From positions 1 to 41,091 of the forward strand of contig JAILEY010000084.1 in assembly GCA_024687165.1 (NCBI GenBank): a stretch of 41,091 nucleotides of DNA, read 5' to 3'. Both the position numbers and the translations under genes were made by a program. This DNA comes from Treponema sp. Its GTDB lineage: Bacteria > Spirochaetota > Spirochaetia > Treponematales > Treponemataceae. Below, piece after piece: positions 7,656-15,785 of the stretch. Within the stretch, counting starts at the first letter, position 1. Every line of letters begins with the position of its first letter. The notes beneath the pieces were generated by a model. It did not search any database. It had not been told where the DNA came from and saw only the letters and a program-made list of their open reading frames with translations.

Positions 7656-7676
7656 ATGGATAAAATAATTCCATGA
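7656..7676 (+). promoter_or_regulatory. Six-codon leader ORF overlapping the glycosyltransferase start
   Basis: ATG at 7656 opens a frame encoding MDKIIP, with TGA at 7674-7676 overlapping the next gene's ATG (7673-7675) as ATGA. GAGGGG at 7645-7650 is a strong, well-spaced ribosome-binding site for this mini-ORF, while the glycosyltransferase ATG itself has none. This fits translational coupling or a small regulatory leader. Confidence 0.45.
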
Positions 7677-8791
7677 AAACAGCGATTGTACATGACTGGC
7701 TTGTAACTTACGGCGGTGCTGAACGTGTTGTTGAGCAGATGCTTAAGCTTTATCCTGAAGCAGATATTTTTACGCTTGTATACGATGAAAAGAAAATGGG
7801 AAAGTTTTTTCCAAAAGAAAAAGTTCATACATCATTTTTACAAAAAATTCCTAAGGCAACAAAGCTTTACACAAAGTTTCTTTCGCTCATGCCAAAAGCC
7901 TTTGAATCCTTTGACCTTACTTCTTATGATCTTGTAATCGCAAGTTCTTCGTGCTGTGCAAAAGGCGTTATTACTTCACCGGATACAGCTTTTGTTGCTT
8001 ACATTCACTCGCCTATGCGCTATGCATGGGATTTGTACTACGACTATTATAAATCAGCAGGATTGATTACAAGATTTTTCATGAAAAGGCAGATGCCAAA
8101 AATCAGGGAATGGGATTTTCTTTCAAGCCAGAGAATCAACACACTCATTGCAAATTCAACTTACATAAAAAAGAGAATTAAAAAATTCTGGAACAGAGAT
8201 GCAGAGGTAATTTTCCCGCCGGTTGATACTGACAGGCTTTCTCCAAATAATCTTCCGTCAGAAGATTTTTATGTTGTTTTCAGCCGTTTTGTTCCCTACA
8301 AAAGAGTCGATCTTGCAATTAAAGCATGCGGTACACTTGGGAAAAAACTTGTTGTAATTGGAAGCGGCAGTCAGGAAAAAGAGCTTAAAGCACTTGCTTC
8401 AAAATATAAAAATGAAGACATTTTTTTCACTGGAAGAATCAGCGACGAAGAAGTTAAGGAATACCTTCAGAAATGCAAGGCAATGATTTTTAGTGCAGAA
8501 GAAGATTTTGGAATCATTCCTGTAGAGTGTCAGGCCTGTGGACGCCCTGTAATTGCATTTGGAAAAGGTGGTGCCCTTGAAACTGTTGCAGACAAAAAGA
8601 CAGGCATTTTCTTTAATGAGCAGACTGAAGAATCTTTGATAGAAGCAATTAAAGAATTTGAAGTTCTTGATTCAAAAGGAAAATTTAAATCATCAGCAAT
8701 TGTAAAACATGCAGCAAAGTTCAGCAGTGAAAGATTCAGAAAAGAACTGCAAGCAGCAATCGATAAAACAATTAAGGAAGTCCGCGGATGA
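7673..8791 (+). CDS. Glycosyltransferase family 4 (WbaZ/mannosyltransferase-like)
   Basis: 372 residues. The N-terminus KTAIVHDWLVTYGGAERVVEQ is typical of GT4 enzymes of O-antigen and capsule clusters, and YIHSPMRYAWDLYYDYY is characteristic of the WbaZ-like subgroup. The donor domain shows FSRFVPYKRVDLAIKAC, FFTGRISDEEVKEYLQ and the EX7E region AEEDFGIIPVECQACGRPVIAFGKGG. The donor sugar is unknown; GDP-mannose is the usual guess for this subgroup. Its start is coupled to an upstream six-codon ORF, and it overlaps the next glycosyltransferase gene by four bases (ATGA), so it heads a three-gene run ending with rdgB. Confidence 0.88.
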   Translation: MKTAIVHDWLVTYGGAERVVEQMLKLYPEADIFTLVYDEKKMGKFFPKEKVHTSFLQKIPKATKLYTKFLSLMPKAFESFDLTSYDLVIASSSCCAKGVITSPDTAFVAYIHSPMRYAWDLYYDYYKSAGLITRFFMKRQMPKIREWDFLSSQRINTLIANSTYIKKRIKKFWNRDAEVIFPPVDTDRLSPNNLPSEDFYVVFSRFVPYKRVDLAIKACGTLGKKLVVIGSGSQEKELKALASKYKNEDIFFTGRISDEEVKEYLQKCKAMIFSAEEDFGIIPVECQACGRPVIAFGKGGALETVADKKTGIFFNEQTEESLIEAIKEFEVLDSKGKFKSSAIVKHAAKFSSERFRKELQAAIDKTIKEVRG

Positions 8792-9783
8792 AAATCGCTG
8801 TAGACATGCGCATGAGCGGCAAAAGCGGAATCGGTACTTTTCTTGATGAGATAGTTCCGTATTTTAATGAAAGCAGCAATGAAATAATCTTTATAAAACC
8901 TAACGTTGGAACTTTTTCTTTAAAAGAGATTTTTGCTTTTCCAAAGGATGAATTAAAAAAAATCAACTCATGTAATGTATATTTTACACCCTACTGCAAC
9001 ATCCCGGGCGGAATAAAAATTCCTGTATTTTCAACGATTCATGACGTCGTATTTTTAGACGTAAAAGGGCTCTCAGGAAAAATCGGAAGGCTTGCAAGAA
9101 AATTTTTCTACAGACGTGCCGTAAAAAAATCAAAGGCAATTTTTACGGTTTCAAATTTCAGCAGGAAAAGAATCATTCATCATTTAAAATGCAGAAAACC
9201 AATTCATGTTGTTTATAACGGACTTCCTTCATATTTTAACAACATTGAAAAATGCCAGAACAAAGACAACTCAATTATTTTTATAGGCAACATAAAAAAA
9301 CACAAGGGACTTTCTGTTTTGCTTGATGCATTTGAAAAAGTACTGGATGAAAAATCAGACCTGAAACTTTTAATCGTGGGCAACAATAAAAATTTCCGCA
9401 CAGAAGATTCAACGGTATATTCAAAAATTGAAAAAATAAATTCAATTCACACTTCTTCAATTTCTTTCACGGGATTTGTAGAAAACGAAGAGCTTAAAAA
9501 TCTTTTATGCAAGGCAAAGCTTCTTGTTCAGCCTTCGCTTTATGAAGGATTCGGGATTCCACCTCTACAGGCTCTTGAATGCGGAACAAACGCAGTTATC
9601 TCTGACATTGAAGTTTTCAAAGAAATATACGGAAAGCTTCCTGTAACATTTTTTAAATCTGAAGACAGTGAAGATCTTAAAAATAAAATCCTTGAAACTT
9701 TAGAAAAACCACAGCCTCAAATTAAAGAAAAAATCTATTCATACAAAAAAACAGCACAACTTATTCTGGAGAATTTAAAATGA
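8788..9783 (+). CDS. Glycosyltransferase family 4 (GT-B)
   Basis: 331 residues. The N-terminus MKIAVDMRMSGKSGIGTF has the glycine-rich loop of GT4 glycosyltransferases. FTVSNFSRKRI follows mid-protein. The donor domain shows IGNIKKHKGLSVLLDAFEKV and the YEGFGIPPLQALECGTN region with the conserved Glu pair. It overlaps both neighbours by four bases (ATGA at each end), so it is translated as a unit with the preceding glycosyltransferase and rdgB. It resembles the GT at 5614-6690 in organisation, suggesting the two runs serve one polymer. Sugar specificity is not deducible. Confidence 0.87.
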   Translation: MKIAVDMRMSGKSGIGTFLDEIVPYFNESSNEIIFIKPNVGTFSLKEIFAFPKDELKKINSCNVYFTPYCNIPGGIKIPVFSTIHDVVFLDVKGLSGKIGRLARKFFYRRAVKKSKAIFTVSNFSRKRIIHHLKCRKPIHVVYNGLPSYFNNIEKCQNKDNSIIFIGNIKKHKGLSVLLDAFEKVLDEKSDLKLLIVGNNKNFRTEDSTVYSKIEKINSIHTSSISFTGFVENEELKNLLCKAKLLVQPSLYEGFGIPPLQALECGTNAVISDIEVFKEIYGKLPVTFFKSEDSEDLKNKILETLEKPQPQIKEKIYSYKKTAQLILENLK

Positions 9784-10418
9784 AAATTTATCTTGCAACA
9801 GGTAACAAAGACAAAAAGCGCGAAGTTCAGGAAATGTTTCCGGAGCACACAATCGTAATTCCAAAAGATGAAAATATCGATTTTGATCCGGTTGAAGACG
9901 GAAAAACTTTCTATGAAAATTCGCTTATTAAAGCAAAGGCTTTGTATGAAATTGTACACTGCCCTGTAATTGCAGACGATTCAGGAATCTGTGTTGACGC
10001 CCTTAACGGCGCACCTGGAATTTTTACAAGCCGCTATGCTGGCCCTGACTTTATGCAGGGAAAACCGGACGGTTCAAAAATAAGCCAGGCTGAACAGAAC
10101 AAATTTCTTGTTGAGCAGACTACAAAAGCAATTGCTGACGGTAAAGGAAAAGACAGAAAAGCTCACTACACATGCGCAATGGTTGCATATTTTGGAGCAG
10201 ACAGAGTATTTGTCTGTCAGGAAACTTTTGAAGGTGAAATTATCGACAGAATTGAAAATGCACGCGGAACAAACGGCTTTGGCTACGACCCGATTTTCTA
10301 TGTTCCAGAATACAAAAAGACTTCTGCAGAACTTACAGCGGAAGAAAAAAATGCAATTAGCCACAGAGGTAAAGCATCCCGTCTTTTAAAAACAATTGTT
10401 GAAAAATTATTAAAATAA
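9780..10418 (+). CDS. rdgB: XTP/dITP diphosphatase (RdgB/HAM1 family)
   Basis: 212 residues. It hydrolyses non-canonical purine triphosphates (dITP, XTP) to monophosphates and so keeps them out of DNA. Family hallmarks are LATGNKDKKREVQ at the N-terminus, FYENSLIKAKALYE, the ADDSGICVDALNGAPGIFTSRYAG block with acidic catalytic residues, GTNGFGYDPIFYVPEYKKTSAEL and SHRGKASRLL at the end. Length is normal. It is joined to the glycosyltransferase gene by an ATGA overlap, a housekeeping gene carried at the end of a glycan operon. Confidence 0.95.
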   Translation: MKIYLATGNKDKKREVQEMFPEHTIVIPKDENIDFDPVEDGKTFYENSLIKAKALYEIVHCPVIADDSGICVDALNGAPGIFTSRYAGPDFMQGKPDGSKISQAEQNKFLVEQTTKAIADGKGKDRKAHYTCAMVAYFGADRVFVCQETFEGEIIDRIENARGTNGFGYDPIFYVPEYKKTSAELTAEEKNAISHRGKASRLLKTIVEKLLK

Positions 10419-10428
10419 ATAAAAAAAA

Positions 10429-10456
10429 GGGACGGTTCAGATTAACTGGCCGCCCC
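10429..10456 (-). terminator. Intrinsic terminator between convergent rdgB and acyl-CoA synthetase gene
   Basis: On the - strand GGGGCGG pairs with CCGTCCC (one G-U pair) and a run of T follows (A tract 10421-10428 on the + strand). This is a good terminator for the acyl-CoA synthetase gene. On the + strand one A-C mismatch and a short T tract make it weaker for rdgB. Confidence 0.65.
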
Positions 10457-10477
10457 ATTATTTTACGTGAAGGATTT

Positions 10478-12172
10478 TTAGAATTCCTGTTTTACGCGGT
10501 TAACATCAGTACCCTTGTCTTTTTCGCGGATTTCTACACGCCTGATTTTTCCAGAAACTGTCTTTGGAAGTTCCGCAACGAATTCAATAATTCTAGGACA
10601 CTTGTACAAAGCTGTTTCCTTTTTAACGTAATCAAAAAGTTCAATCTCAAGTTCATGACTTGCTGAATATCCCTGGGAAAGAACGATTGTTGCCTTAACT
10701 GCCTGACCACGCTGCTCATCAGGAACACCTGTAACGGCACATTCAAGAACTGCAGGATGTTTCTGCAAAACAGATTCAACTTCAAAAGGACTGATTCTGT
10801 AGCCAGAGGACTTAATGATGTCATCTTTTCTTCCGACAAACCAGACATATCCGTCTTCATCCATTTTAACAGTATCGCCTGTATGATAAACGCCGCCGTC
10901 AAAAGCATTTGCTGTTAATGTAACGTCTTTGTAATATCCTGTTAAAAGTCCAAAAGGATGTCCTTTATCAACGTGAATTACAAGTTCACCTACTTCACCA
11001 GGCTGAACTGCTTTTCCGTTTGCATTTACAACTTCAACATCGTACTGAGGGCTTGGACGTCCCATAGATCCCGGCTTAATCGGTGTATCCATAAAGTTGC
11101 CGCAGATAATTGCAGATTCAGTCTGACCGTAGCCTTCATAAATCTTTTTTCCAGTCTGCTCAATGAACTTATCATAAACTGCACCGTTCAAAGCTTCACC
11201 GGCTGTAGAAAATCTTACAACCTTTGACATGTCGTATTTTGAAAGATCCTGGCGAATCAAATATCTGTAAACTGTCGGAGGTGCACAGAAAGTTGTAAGG
11301 CCGTACTGTGCAATCATTTTTAAAACCTTGTCCGGTCTGAATGAGTTCATATCATATACAAACTGAGCAGAACCGCAGATCCACTGACCGTAAAGCTTAC
11401 CCCAGGTTGATTTTGCCCAGCCTGTTTCTGCAATTGTAAGGTGAAGGCCGTTATCAAGAACTCCGTGCCAGTATTTTGCAGTTGTAATATGTCCGATCGG
11501 ATAAAGGAAATTGTGAAGTACCATTTTCGGATATCCTGAAGTTCCAGAAGTAAAATAAAGAAGCATCGGATCATCGTTGTGAGTTGCATTTTCCCCTACA
11601 GGACGAGGAAATTCCGGTGAATATTTTGCAACTTCTTCATGGAAATCAATCCAGCCTTCTCTTTTTGAACCGACTGTCATCAGCATTTTTACAGAAGGTG
11701 ATTTTGGCATTGATTTTTCAATTTCTGCCTGAAGCTCAGGATAATCGCATGTTATGATCATCTTGATTTCTGCGGCATTATTGCGGTATTCAATGTCATG
11801 CTCAAGAAGCTGTGTTGTTGCCGGAACTGCAATCGCTCCAATTCTGTGAAGAGCCATCATGATCCACCACCATTCATAACGGCGGCGGAGCATCAGCATT
11901 ACGGCATCTCCTTTTTTAATTCCTAGAGTCGTAAAGTAATATGCAGTTCTCTTTGATTCACGGGAAATGTCTTCAAATGTAAATGTCTTTTCTTCACCAT
12001 TGTCATCAACCCAGACCATTGCCCTTTTTCCAGGTTCTGTAATCGTATAGCGGTCAACAATGTCGTATGCAAAATTAAAATTTTCAGGGGTCTTAAAACG
12101 GCAGTTAGCCTTAAGGTCTTCATAATCCTTAAAATCCCTGTCATCTACTAAAAATTCATGATATAGTGCCAT
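10478..12172 (-). CDS. AMP-dependent acyl-CoA synthetase (acetyl/medium-chain type)
   Basis: 564 residues of the ANL superfamily. It activates a carboxylic acid with ATP to an acyl-adenylate and then to acyl-CoA. Motifs in order: LLYFTSGTSGYPKMV (ATP-binding A3), STAGEALN, YEGYGQTESAIICG (A5), GVYHTGDTVKMDEDGYVWFVGRKDD (A7-A8), SSGYRISPFEVES (hinge) and LPKTVSGKIRR with the catalytic lysine near the C-terminus (A10). The N-terminal FNFAYDIVDRY and WWWIMMALHRIGAIAVPAT stretches favour the medium-chain/acetyl-CoA synthetase-like group over long-chain FadD; chain length is not certain. AGAGG lies just before the ATG. It is monocistronic with its own promoter and terminator. Confidence 0.88.
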   Translation of the reverse strand: MALYHEFLVDDRDFKDYEDLKANCRFKTPENFNFAYDIVDRYTITEPGKRAMVWVDDNGEEKTFTFEDISRESKRTAYYFTTLGIKKGDAVMLMLRRRYEWWWIMMALHRIGAIAVPATTQLLEHDIEYRNNAAEIKMIITCDYPELQAEIEKSMPKSPSVKMLMTVGSKREGWIDFHEEVAKYSPEFPRPVGENATHNDDPMLLYFTSGTSGYPKMVLHNFLYPIGHITTAKYWHGVLDNGLHLTIAETGWAKSTWGKLYGQWICGSAQFVYDMNSFRPDKVLKMIAQYGLTTFCAPPTVYRYLIRQDLSKYDMSKVVRFSTAGEALNGAVYDKFIEQTGKKIYEGYGQTESAIICGNFMDTPIKPGSMGRPSPQYDVEVVNANGKAVQPGEVGELVIHVDKGHPFGLLTGYYKDVTLTANAFDGGVYHTGDTVKMDEDGYVWFVGRKDDIIKSSGYRISPFEVESVLQKHPAVLECAVTGVPDEQRGQAVKATIVLSQGYSASHELEIELFDYVKKETALYKCPRIIEFVAELPKTVSGKIRRVEIREKDKGTDVNRVKQEF

Positions 12173-12195
12173 AAGTTCCTCTTTTTTTCTTCATA

Positions 12196-12224
12196 AGTAT
12201 ACATCAATATCAAATTAATTACAA
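12196..12224 (-). promoter_or_regulatory. Promoter of the acyl-CoA synthetase gene
   Basis: On the - strand TTGTAA (12224-12219), a 17-base spacer and TATACT (12201-12196), followed within 25 bases by AGAGG and the ATG at 12172. It uses the same -35 hexamer as the promoter at 834-862. Confidence 0.6.
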
Positions 12225-12298
12225 ATAAGTATCACTTAATTTTCTTAAGTATGATTAAATTTCGATTTTTAAGCATAAAGCAGCACAACTTGAATTTA

Positions 12299-12327
12299 TT
12301 GAACTAAGAGAGTTTTTTGTGTATAAT
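12299..12327 (+). promoter_or_regulatory. Promoter of the smc operon
   Basis: TTGAAC (12299-12304), a 17-base spacer and a perfect TATAAT (12322-12327). The expected start is near 12334, leaving a leader of about 30 bases that contains AAGGA (12354-12358) seven bases before the GTG start. It lies in the 193-base divergent gap 12173-12365, where only the two promoters were recognised. Confidence 0.65.
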
Positions 12328-12365
12328 CATTTGATAACCAAAGATAACAAAATAAGGATTCATCT

Positions 12366-15300
12366 GTGTTTTTAAAAAGTCTTGAAATATTCGGTTTTAA
12401 ATCATTCGCTGACCGCACACATATTAATTTTGCTGACGGAATTACAGCTCTTCTTGGTCCAAACGGCTGTGGAAAGAGTAATGTCGTTGATGCAATAAAA
12501 TGGGTTCTTGCAGAAAACAAATCAAAAAATCTCCGTGCAGACAGCATGGAAGACGTAATCTTTAACGGAACAGAATCACGTCCCCAGCTTTCAATGGCGG
12601 AAGTTACTCTTACAATTGCAAATGAAAACGGACTTCTTCCTCTTGAAGATACTGAAATCGCAATTAAGAGACGACTCTACCGCAACGGTGAAAATGAATA
12701 TTACATCAACAAGGAACAGGTTGGTGCTACTGCAATCAGAAAGCTCTTCATGGACACTGGTGTCGGAAAAGCAGCTTACTCTGTTATGGAACAGGGAAAA
12801 ATTGACCAGATTCTTTCTTCTAAACCGGAAGACCGCCGTTACCTTTTTGAAGAAGCAGCGGGAATCAGCAGATCTAAATCAGAAGTTGCAGAAGCAGAAC
12901 GCGAAATTGAAAAGACAAAAGCAAATCTTGCACAGATTGAAATCGGTCTTGCAGAAACAAAACGAAATTACGAGACTCTCAAAGTTCAGTCTGATAAAAC
13001 TACAAAATACAGAAAGTTTCAGGACGACAAATTTAATTTTGAACTGGACATTCAGCTTTTAAAGCTCAAGGATTTTACACAGGACAGAGCCCGAAACGAA
13101 CAGACAAAAGCTGAGGCAGAACAGAAAAGAGATGATGCTGAAAAAGCAATCGAAGAGATTTATTCAACACTCAACGAAAACACTGATAAAATCAAGCAGC
13201 TTCAGGAAGAAGTAAACGCTAAGACTCAGGAAAACATTCAGCTTTTTGCGGAACAGAACGGAAAGAAAGAAATGGCCCGTCAGCTCCACGAACAGCAGAG
13301 ACAGATAAAAGAAAAAATCAGCCAGATTGAAAACCGCATTAAAAATACTCAAGAGCGAATTGAAGATTATAATGAAGAAATCGACAGCCTTAACGTTGAC
13401 CTTCATGAAAAAAACAAATCGATTGCAGACATCGTAAAGAACATCGACGGCTTCATTGAAAACATCAGAACCTCTTCCCTTCAGATTGAAGACAACAAGC
13501 GCGTAATCAGCACAAACGCAGGAAAAGTTCACAATCTTGATGCAGAACGTGCAGACCTTCAAAAGCAGCTTGCATCGATTACAGAAGACATCGTTACGGA
13601 ACTTGATGCAAAGCTTAAGGACGCAGGTTATTCTTCTCAGGCAAACAAAAAGGCAAAGGAAGAGCTTAACACTGAACTTGAAAAGATTAAGGTTTTTGTA
13701 AACGGCCGTGCAAATATTTTTAAGGATTTTGCGTCACTTCCTTCGCACTCAGAAAAAGACAGTTCTAAAATGGGAACGGATGCAGTTCAGGCTTTTACAG
13801 AACTTTTGAACATGTTCGAAAATATTTCTGCACTCATTGAAAACTATACAAAGACCACGCCTCAGTTTATTGACGATTTTTTAAGTCCTGAAGGTATCAT
13901 CACAAAGAAGCGCGGAATTGACAGTTCGATTGAAGAAAATCTTTTAAAGATTGAAGCAATCAACAGGGAAAACGAAGAGCTTACAGAAAAGAACAACGAG
14001 TTCAGCAAAAAAATTGATGAATACAAAGAGACTCTTTCAAAGCTCCAGATTACACGTGCAGAAATGGCCCAACAGATTACATCTTGTGAGCAGCAGATCA
14101 GCACGATTAAACGCTCTCTTGCTCAGGAAGAAAATTCTCTCAAAGAACAGAACGACGAACTTTTTGAAGAAACAAAAAGACAGGAAGAAAGCGACGATCA
14201 GATTCAGGAAGTTGAAGAAGCAATTGCAGACCTTGAACTCAGGGGCCGCCGTATTGCGGAAGAACTTAAGGATCTTGATAATCAGATTGCAGAATGTAAC
14301 AGCCGTGTAAGCGGTAAGCAGAATGCACTTGAAAAGAAGCAGGAAGAGAAAAAGAAATATCAGGCTCAGATTGAAAGATTCAGCATCGACATTGCAAGAA
14401 GCGAAACTGAAATCCGAAACATTAAGCAGAACTTCCAGGACAACTACTCGCGCGACCTTATGGAATTTGAAGAGAGGATGTACACAATTACAACACCGTC
14501 TGCAATTCTTAAGGAAAAACTTGCACAGACAAAACAGAAGATTCAGGAGCTTGGTTCAGTTAACCACATGGCCGTTGAACAGTTCGCAGAAGAAAAAGAA
14601 AGATTTGAACGTCAGCAGGCAAACTTTGATGACACAAAAAAGACTCTTGATAATCTTGTACGCGTCAGTGATGAAATCAGAACAAAATCTTCTGAGCTCT
14701 TCCTTGAAACTTATAATAAAATCAGAAGAAATTTCCACAACATGTTCCGCCGCTTAATGAACGGTGGACGAGCAGAGCTTAAACTTACAGACCCTGCAAA
14801 CATTCTTACAAGTGGTGTTGAAATTTACGCACAGCCGCCTGGAAAAAAACTTCAGGCAATTTCACTTCTTTCCGGTGGTGAAAAGACAATGACTGCCGTA
14901 GCACTTCTGTTTGCAACATATCAGGTACGCCCTTCACCATTCTGTCTTCTTGACGAAATTGATGCGGCTCTTGATGACAAGAACGTTGCCTCATTTGTAA
15001 GTACTCTCCGCGCATTCGGAAACGTAAGCCAGTATATCGTTATTACTCATAACAGAAAGACTGTAATGGGTGCTTCAACAATGCTTGGTGTTACGATGGA
15101 ATCTGCAGGTATTACAAAGGTTCTTCAGGTGCGTCTTGATGAAGACACGATGAACGGAAACATCACTTTTGATGATCAGAAGGACTTTGTGGAAGAAGAA
15201 GTTGCTCCGGAAGAAGGCATTGTTATTCCACCACGACCTCCGCGCCGTGAACACAATCCCGACGGAACATTAAAGGTTGTTCAGCCGGCACAACCTCAGC

Positions 15301-15407
15301 AAATTCAGACCGAACAGACAGAAGCAGTAGAAACAAAAGAAACGGAAAATGAAGCTTCTGCAGAAAATACAGCTGAAGAAAAAACAGATGGAGATGCTCA
15401 GCAGTAA
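12366..15407 (+). CDS. smc: Chromosome segregation SMC protein (short, atypical hinge)
   Basis: 1013 residues with a GTG start, supported by AAGGA at 12354. SMC forms ATP-driven DNA-loop-extruding dimers. The N-terminal head has FLKSLEIFGFKSFADRT and Walker A GPNGCGKSNVVDAIKWVL (about 31-48), then EEAAGISRSKSE. Long coiled coils follow. The C-terminal head has the LSGGEKTMTAVALLFA signature (about 835) and Walker B CLLDEIDAALDD (about 860). Usual bacterial SMC proteins are near 1150-1190 residues with a glycine-containing hinge; here the middle (about 400-520) is mostly charged and helical, and I cannot recognise a canonical hinge. A tail of about 80 residues rich in Pro, Gln and Glu follows the head. 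No scpA or scpB lies nearby. MukB- or RecN-like proteins are less likely because of the head motifs. Confidence 0.92.
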   Translation: MFLKSLEIFGFKSFADRTHINFADGITALLGPNGCGKSNVVDAIKWVLAENKSKNLRADSMEDVIFNGTESRPQLSMAEVTLTIANENGLLPLEDTEIAIKRRLYRNGENEYYINKEQVGATAIRKLFMDTGVGKAAYSVMEQGKIDQILSSKPEDRRYLFEEAAGISRSKSEVAEAEREIEKTKANLAQIEIGLAETKRNYETLKVQSDKTTKYRKFQDDKFNFELDIQLLKLKDFTQDRARNEQTKAEAEQKRDDAEKAIEEIYSTLNENTDKIKQLQEEVNAKTQENIQLFAEQNGKKEMARQLHEQQRQIKEKISQIENRIKNTQERIEDYNEEIDSLNVDLHEKNKSIADIVKNIDGFIENIRTSSLQIEDNKRVISTNAGKVHNLDAERADLQKQLASITEDIVTELDAKLKDAGYSSQANKKAKEELNTELEKIKVFVNGRANIFKDFASLPSHSEKDSSKMGTDAVQAFTELLNMFENISALIENYTKTTPQFIDDFLSPEGIITKKRGIDSSIEENLLKIEAINRENEELTEKNNEFSKKIDEYKETLSKLQITRAEMAQQITSCEQQISTIKRSLAQEENSLKEQNDELFEETKRQEESDDQIQEVEEAIADLELRGRRIAEELKDLDNQIAECNSRVSGKQNALEKKQEEKKKYQAQIERFSIDIARSETEIRNIKQNFQDNYSRDLMEFEERMYTITTPSAILKEKLAQTKQKIQELGSVNHMAVEQFAEEKERFERQQANFDDTKKTLDNLVRVSDEIRTKSSELFLETYNKIRRNFHNMFRRLMNGGRAELKLTDPANILTSGVEIYAQPPGKKLQAISLLSGGEKTMTAVALLFATYQVRPSPFCLLDEIDAALDDKNVASFVSTLRAFGNVSQYIVITHNRKTVMGASTMLGVTMESAGITKVLQVRLDEDTMNGNITFDDQKDFVEEEVAPEEGIVIPPRPPRREHNPDGTLKVVQPAQPQQIQTEQTEAVETKETENEASAENTAEEKTDGDAQQ

Positions 15408-15785
15408 ATGGAATTCCTGGAAAGATTAAAGGCAGGCATTAAAGATTTTCTTGAAGAAAATACAAAGCTTGCCGTCGCAATTTCTGTAGTTCTCACAGTC
15501 GCTCTTTTAGGAGCAGTAGTTGCAGTTGCTTTCCAGGATCCGCTTCCAAAAAAGAAGAAGAAAGCTGATATTAAACCTCCGCATCCATACGAAGCCGTTC
15601 AGGAATTTCTTCCGCCAAAAGGCAGTAATCTGACAGAAGATTATTATTTTTCAAGAGAACAGAATCCAAAATGGTCAGATGAGGAATTCAACAAATGGTT
15701 TACTGTTCCAACAGAAAAAGACAGAGAAGAACTTGGTGAAGCCAACGAGAATCTTATAAATGAATTACTGGGAGAAGTTCCATGA
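15408..15785 (+). CDS. Small single-pass membrane protein of the smc operon, unknown function
   Basis: 125 residues. The ATG follows the smc stop codon directly (TAAATG), and the end overlaps the next gene by four bases. The N-terminal 20 residues are amphipathic, residues 21-42 form one transmembrane helix (KLAVAISVVLTVALLGAVV), and a lysine run (KKKKK) follows, giving the start inside by the positive-inside rule only if the tail is cytoplasmic. The remaining 75 residues are acidic, Pro-containing and hydrophilic, with NPKWSDEEFNKWF. I do not recognise a family. Its position implies co-expression with SMC and the lipoprotein, but that alone does not show a shared function. Confidence 0.75.
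   Translation: MEFLERLKAGIKDFLEENTKLAVAISVVLTVALLGAVVAVAFQDPLPKKKKKADIKPPHPYEAVQEFLPPKGSNLTEDYYFSREQNPKWSDEEFNKWFTVPTEKDREELGEANENLINELLGEVP

Noticed and set aside
7460-7828. ORF on the - strand running through copy B and into the glycosyltransferase gene
   Set aside because: It spans the paired arms of the repeat and the glycosyltransferase start region; it has no coding character.
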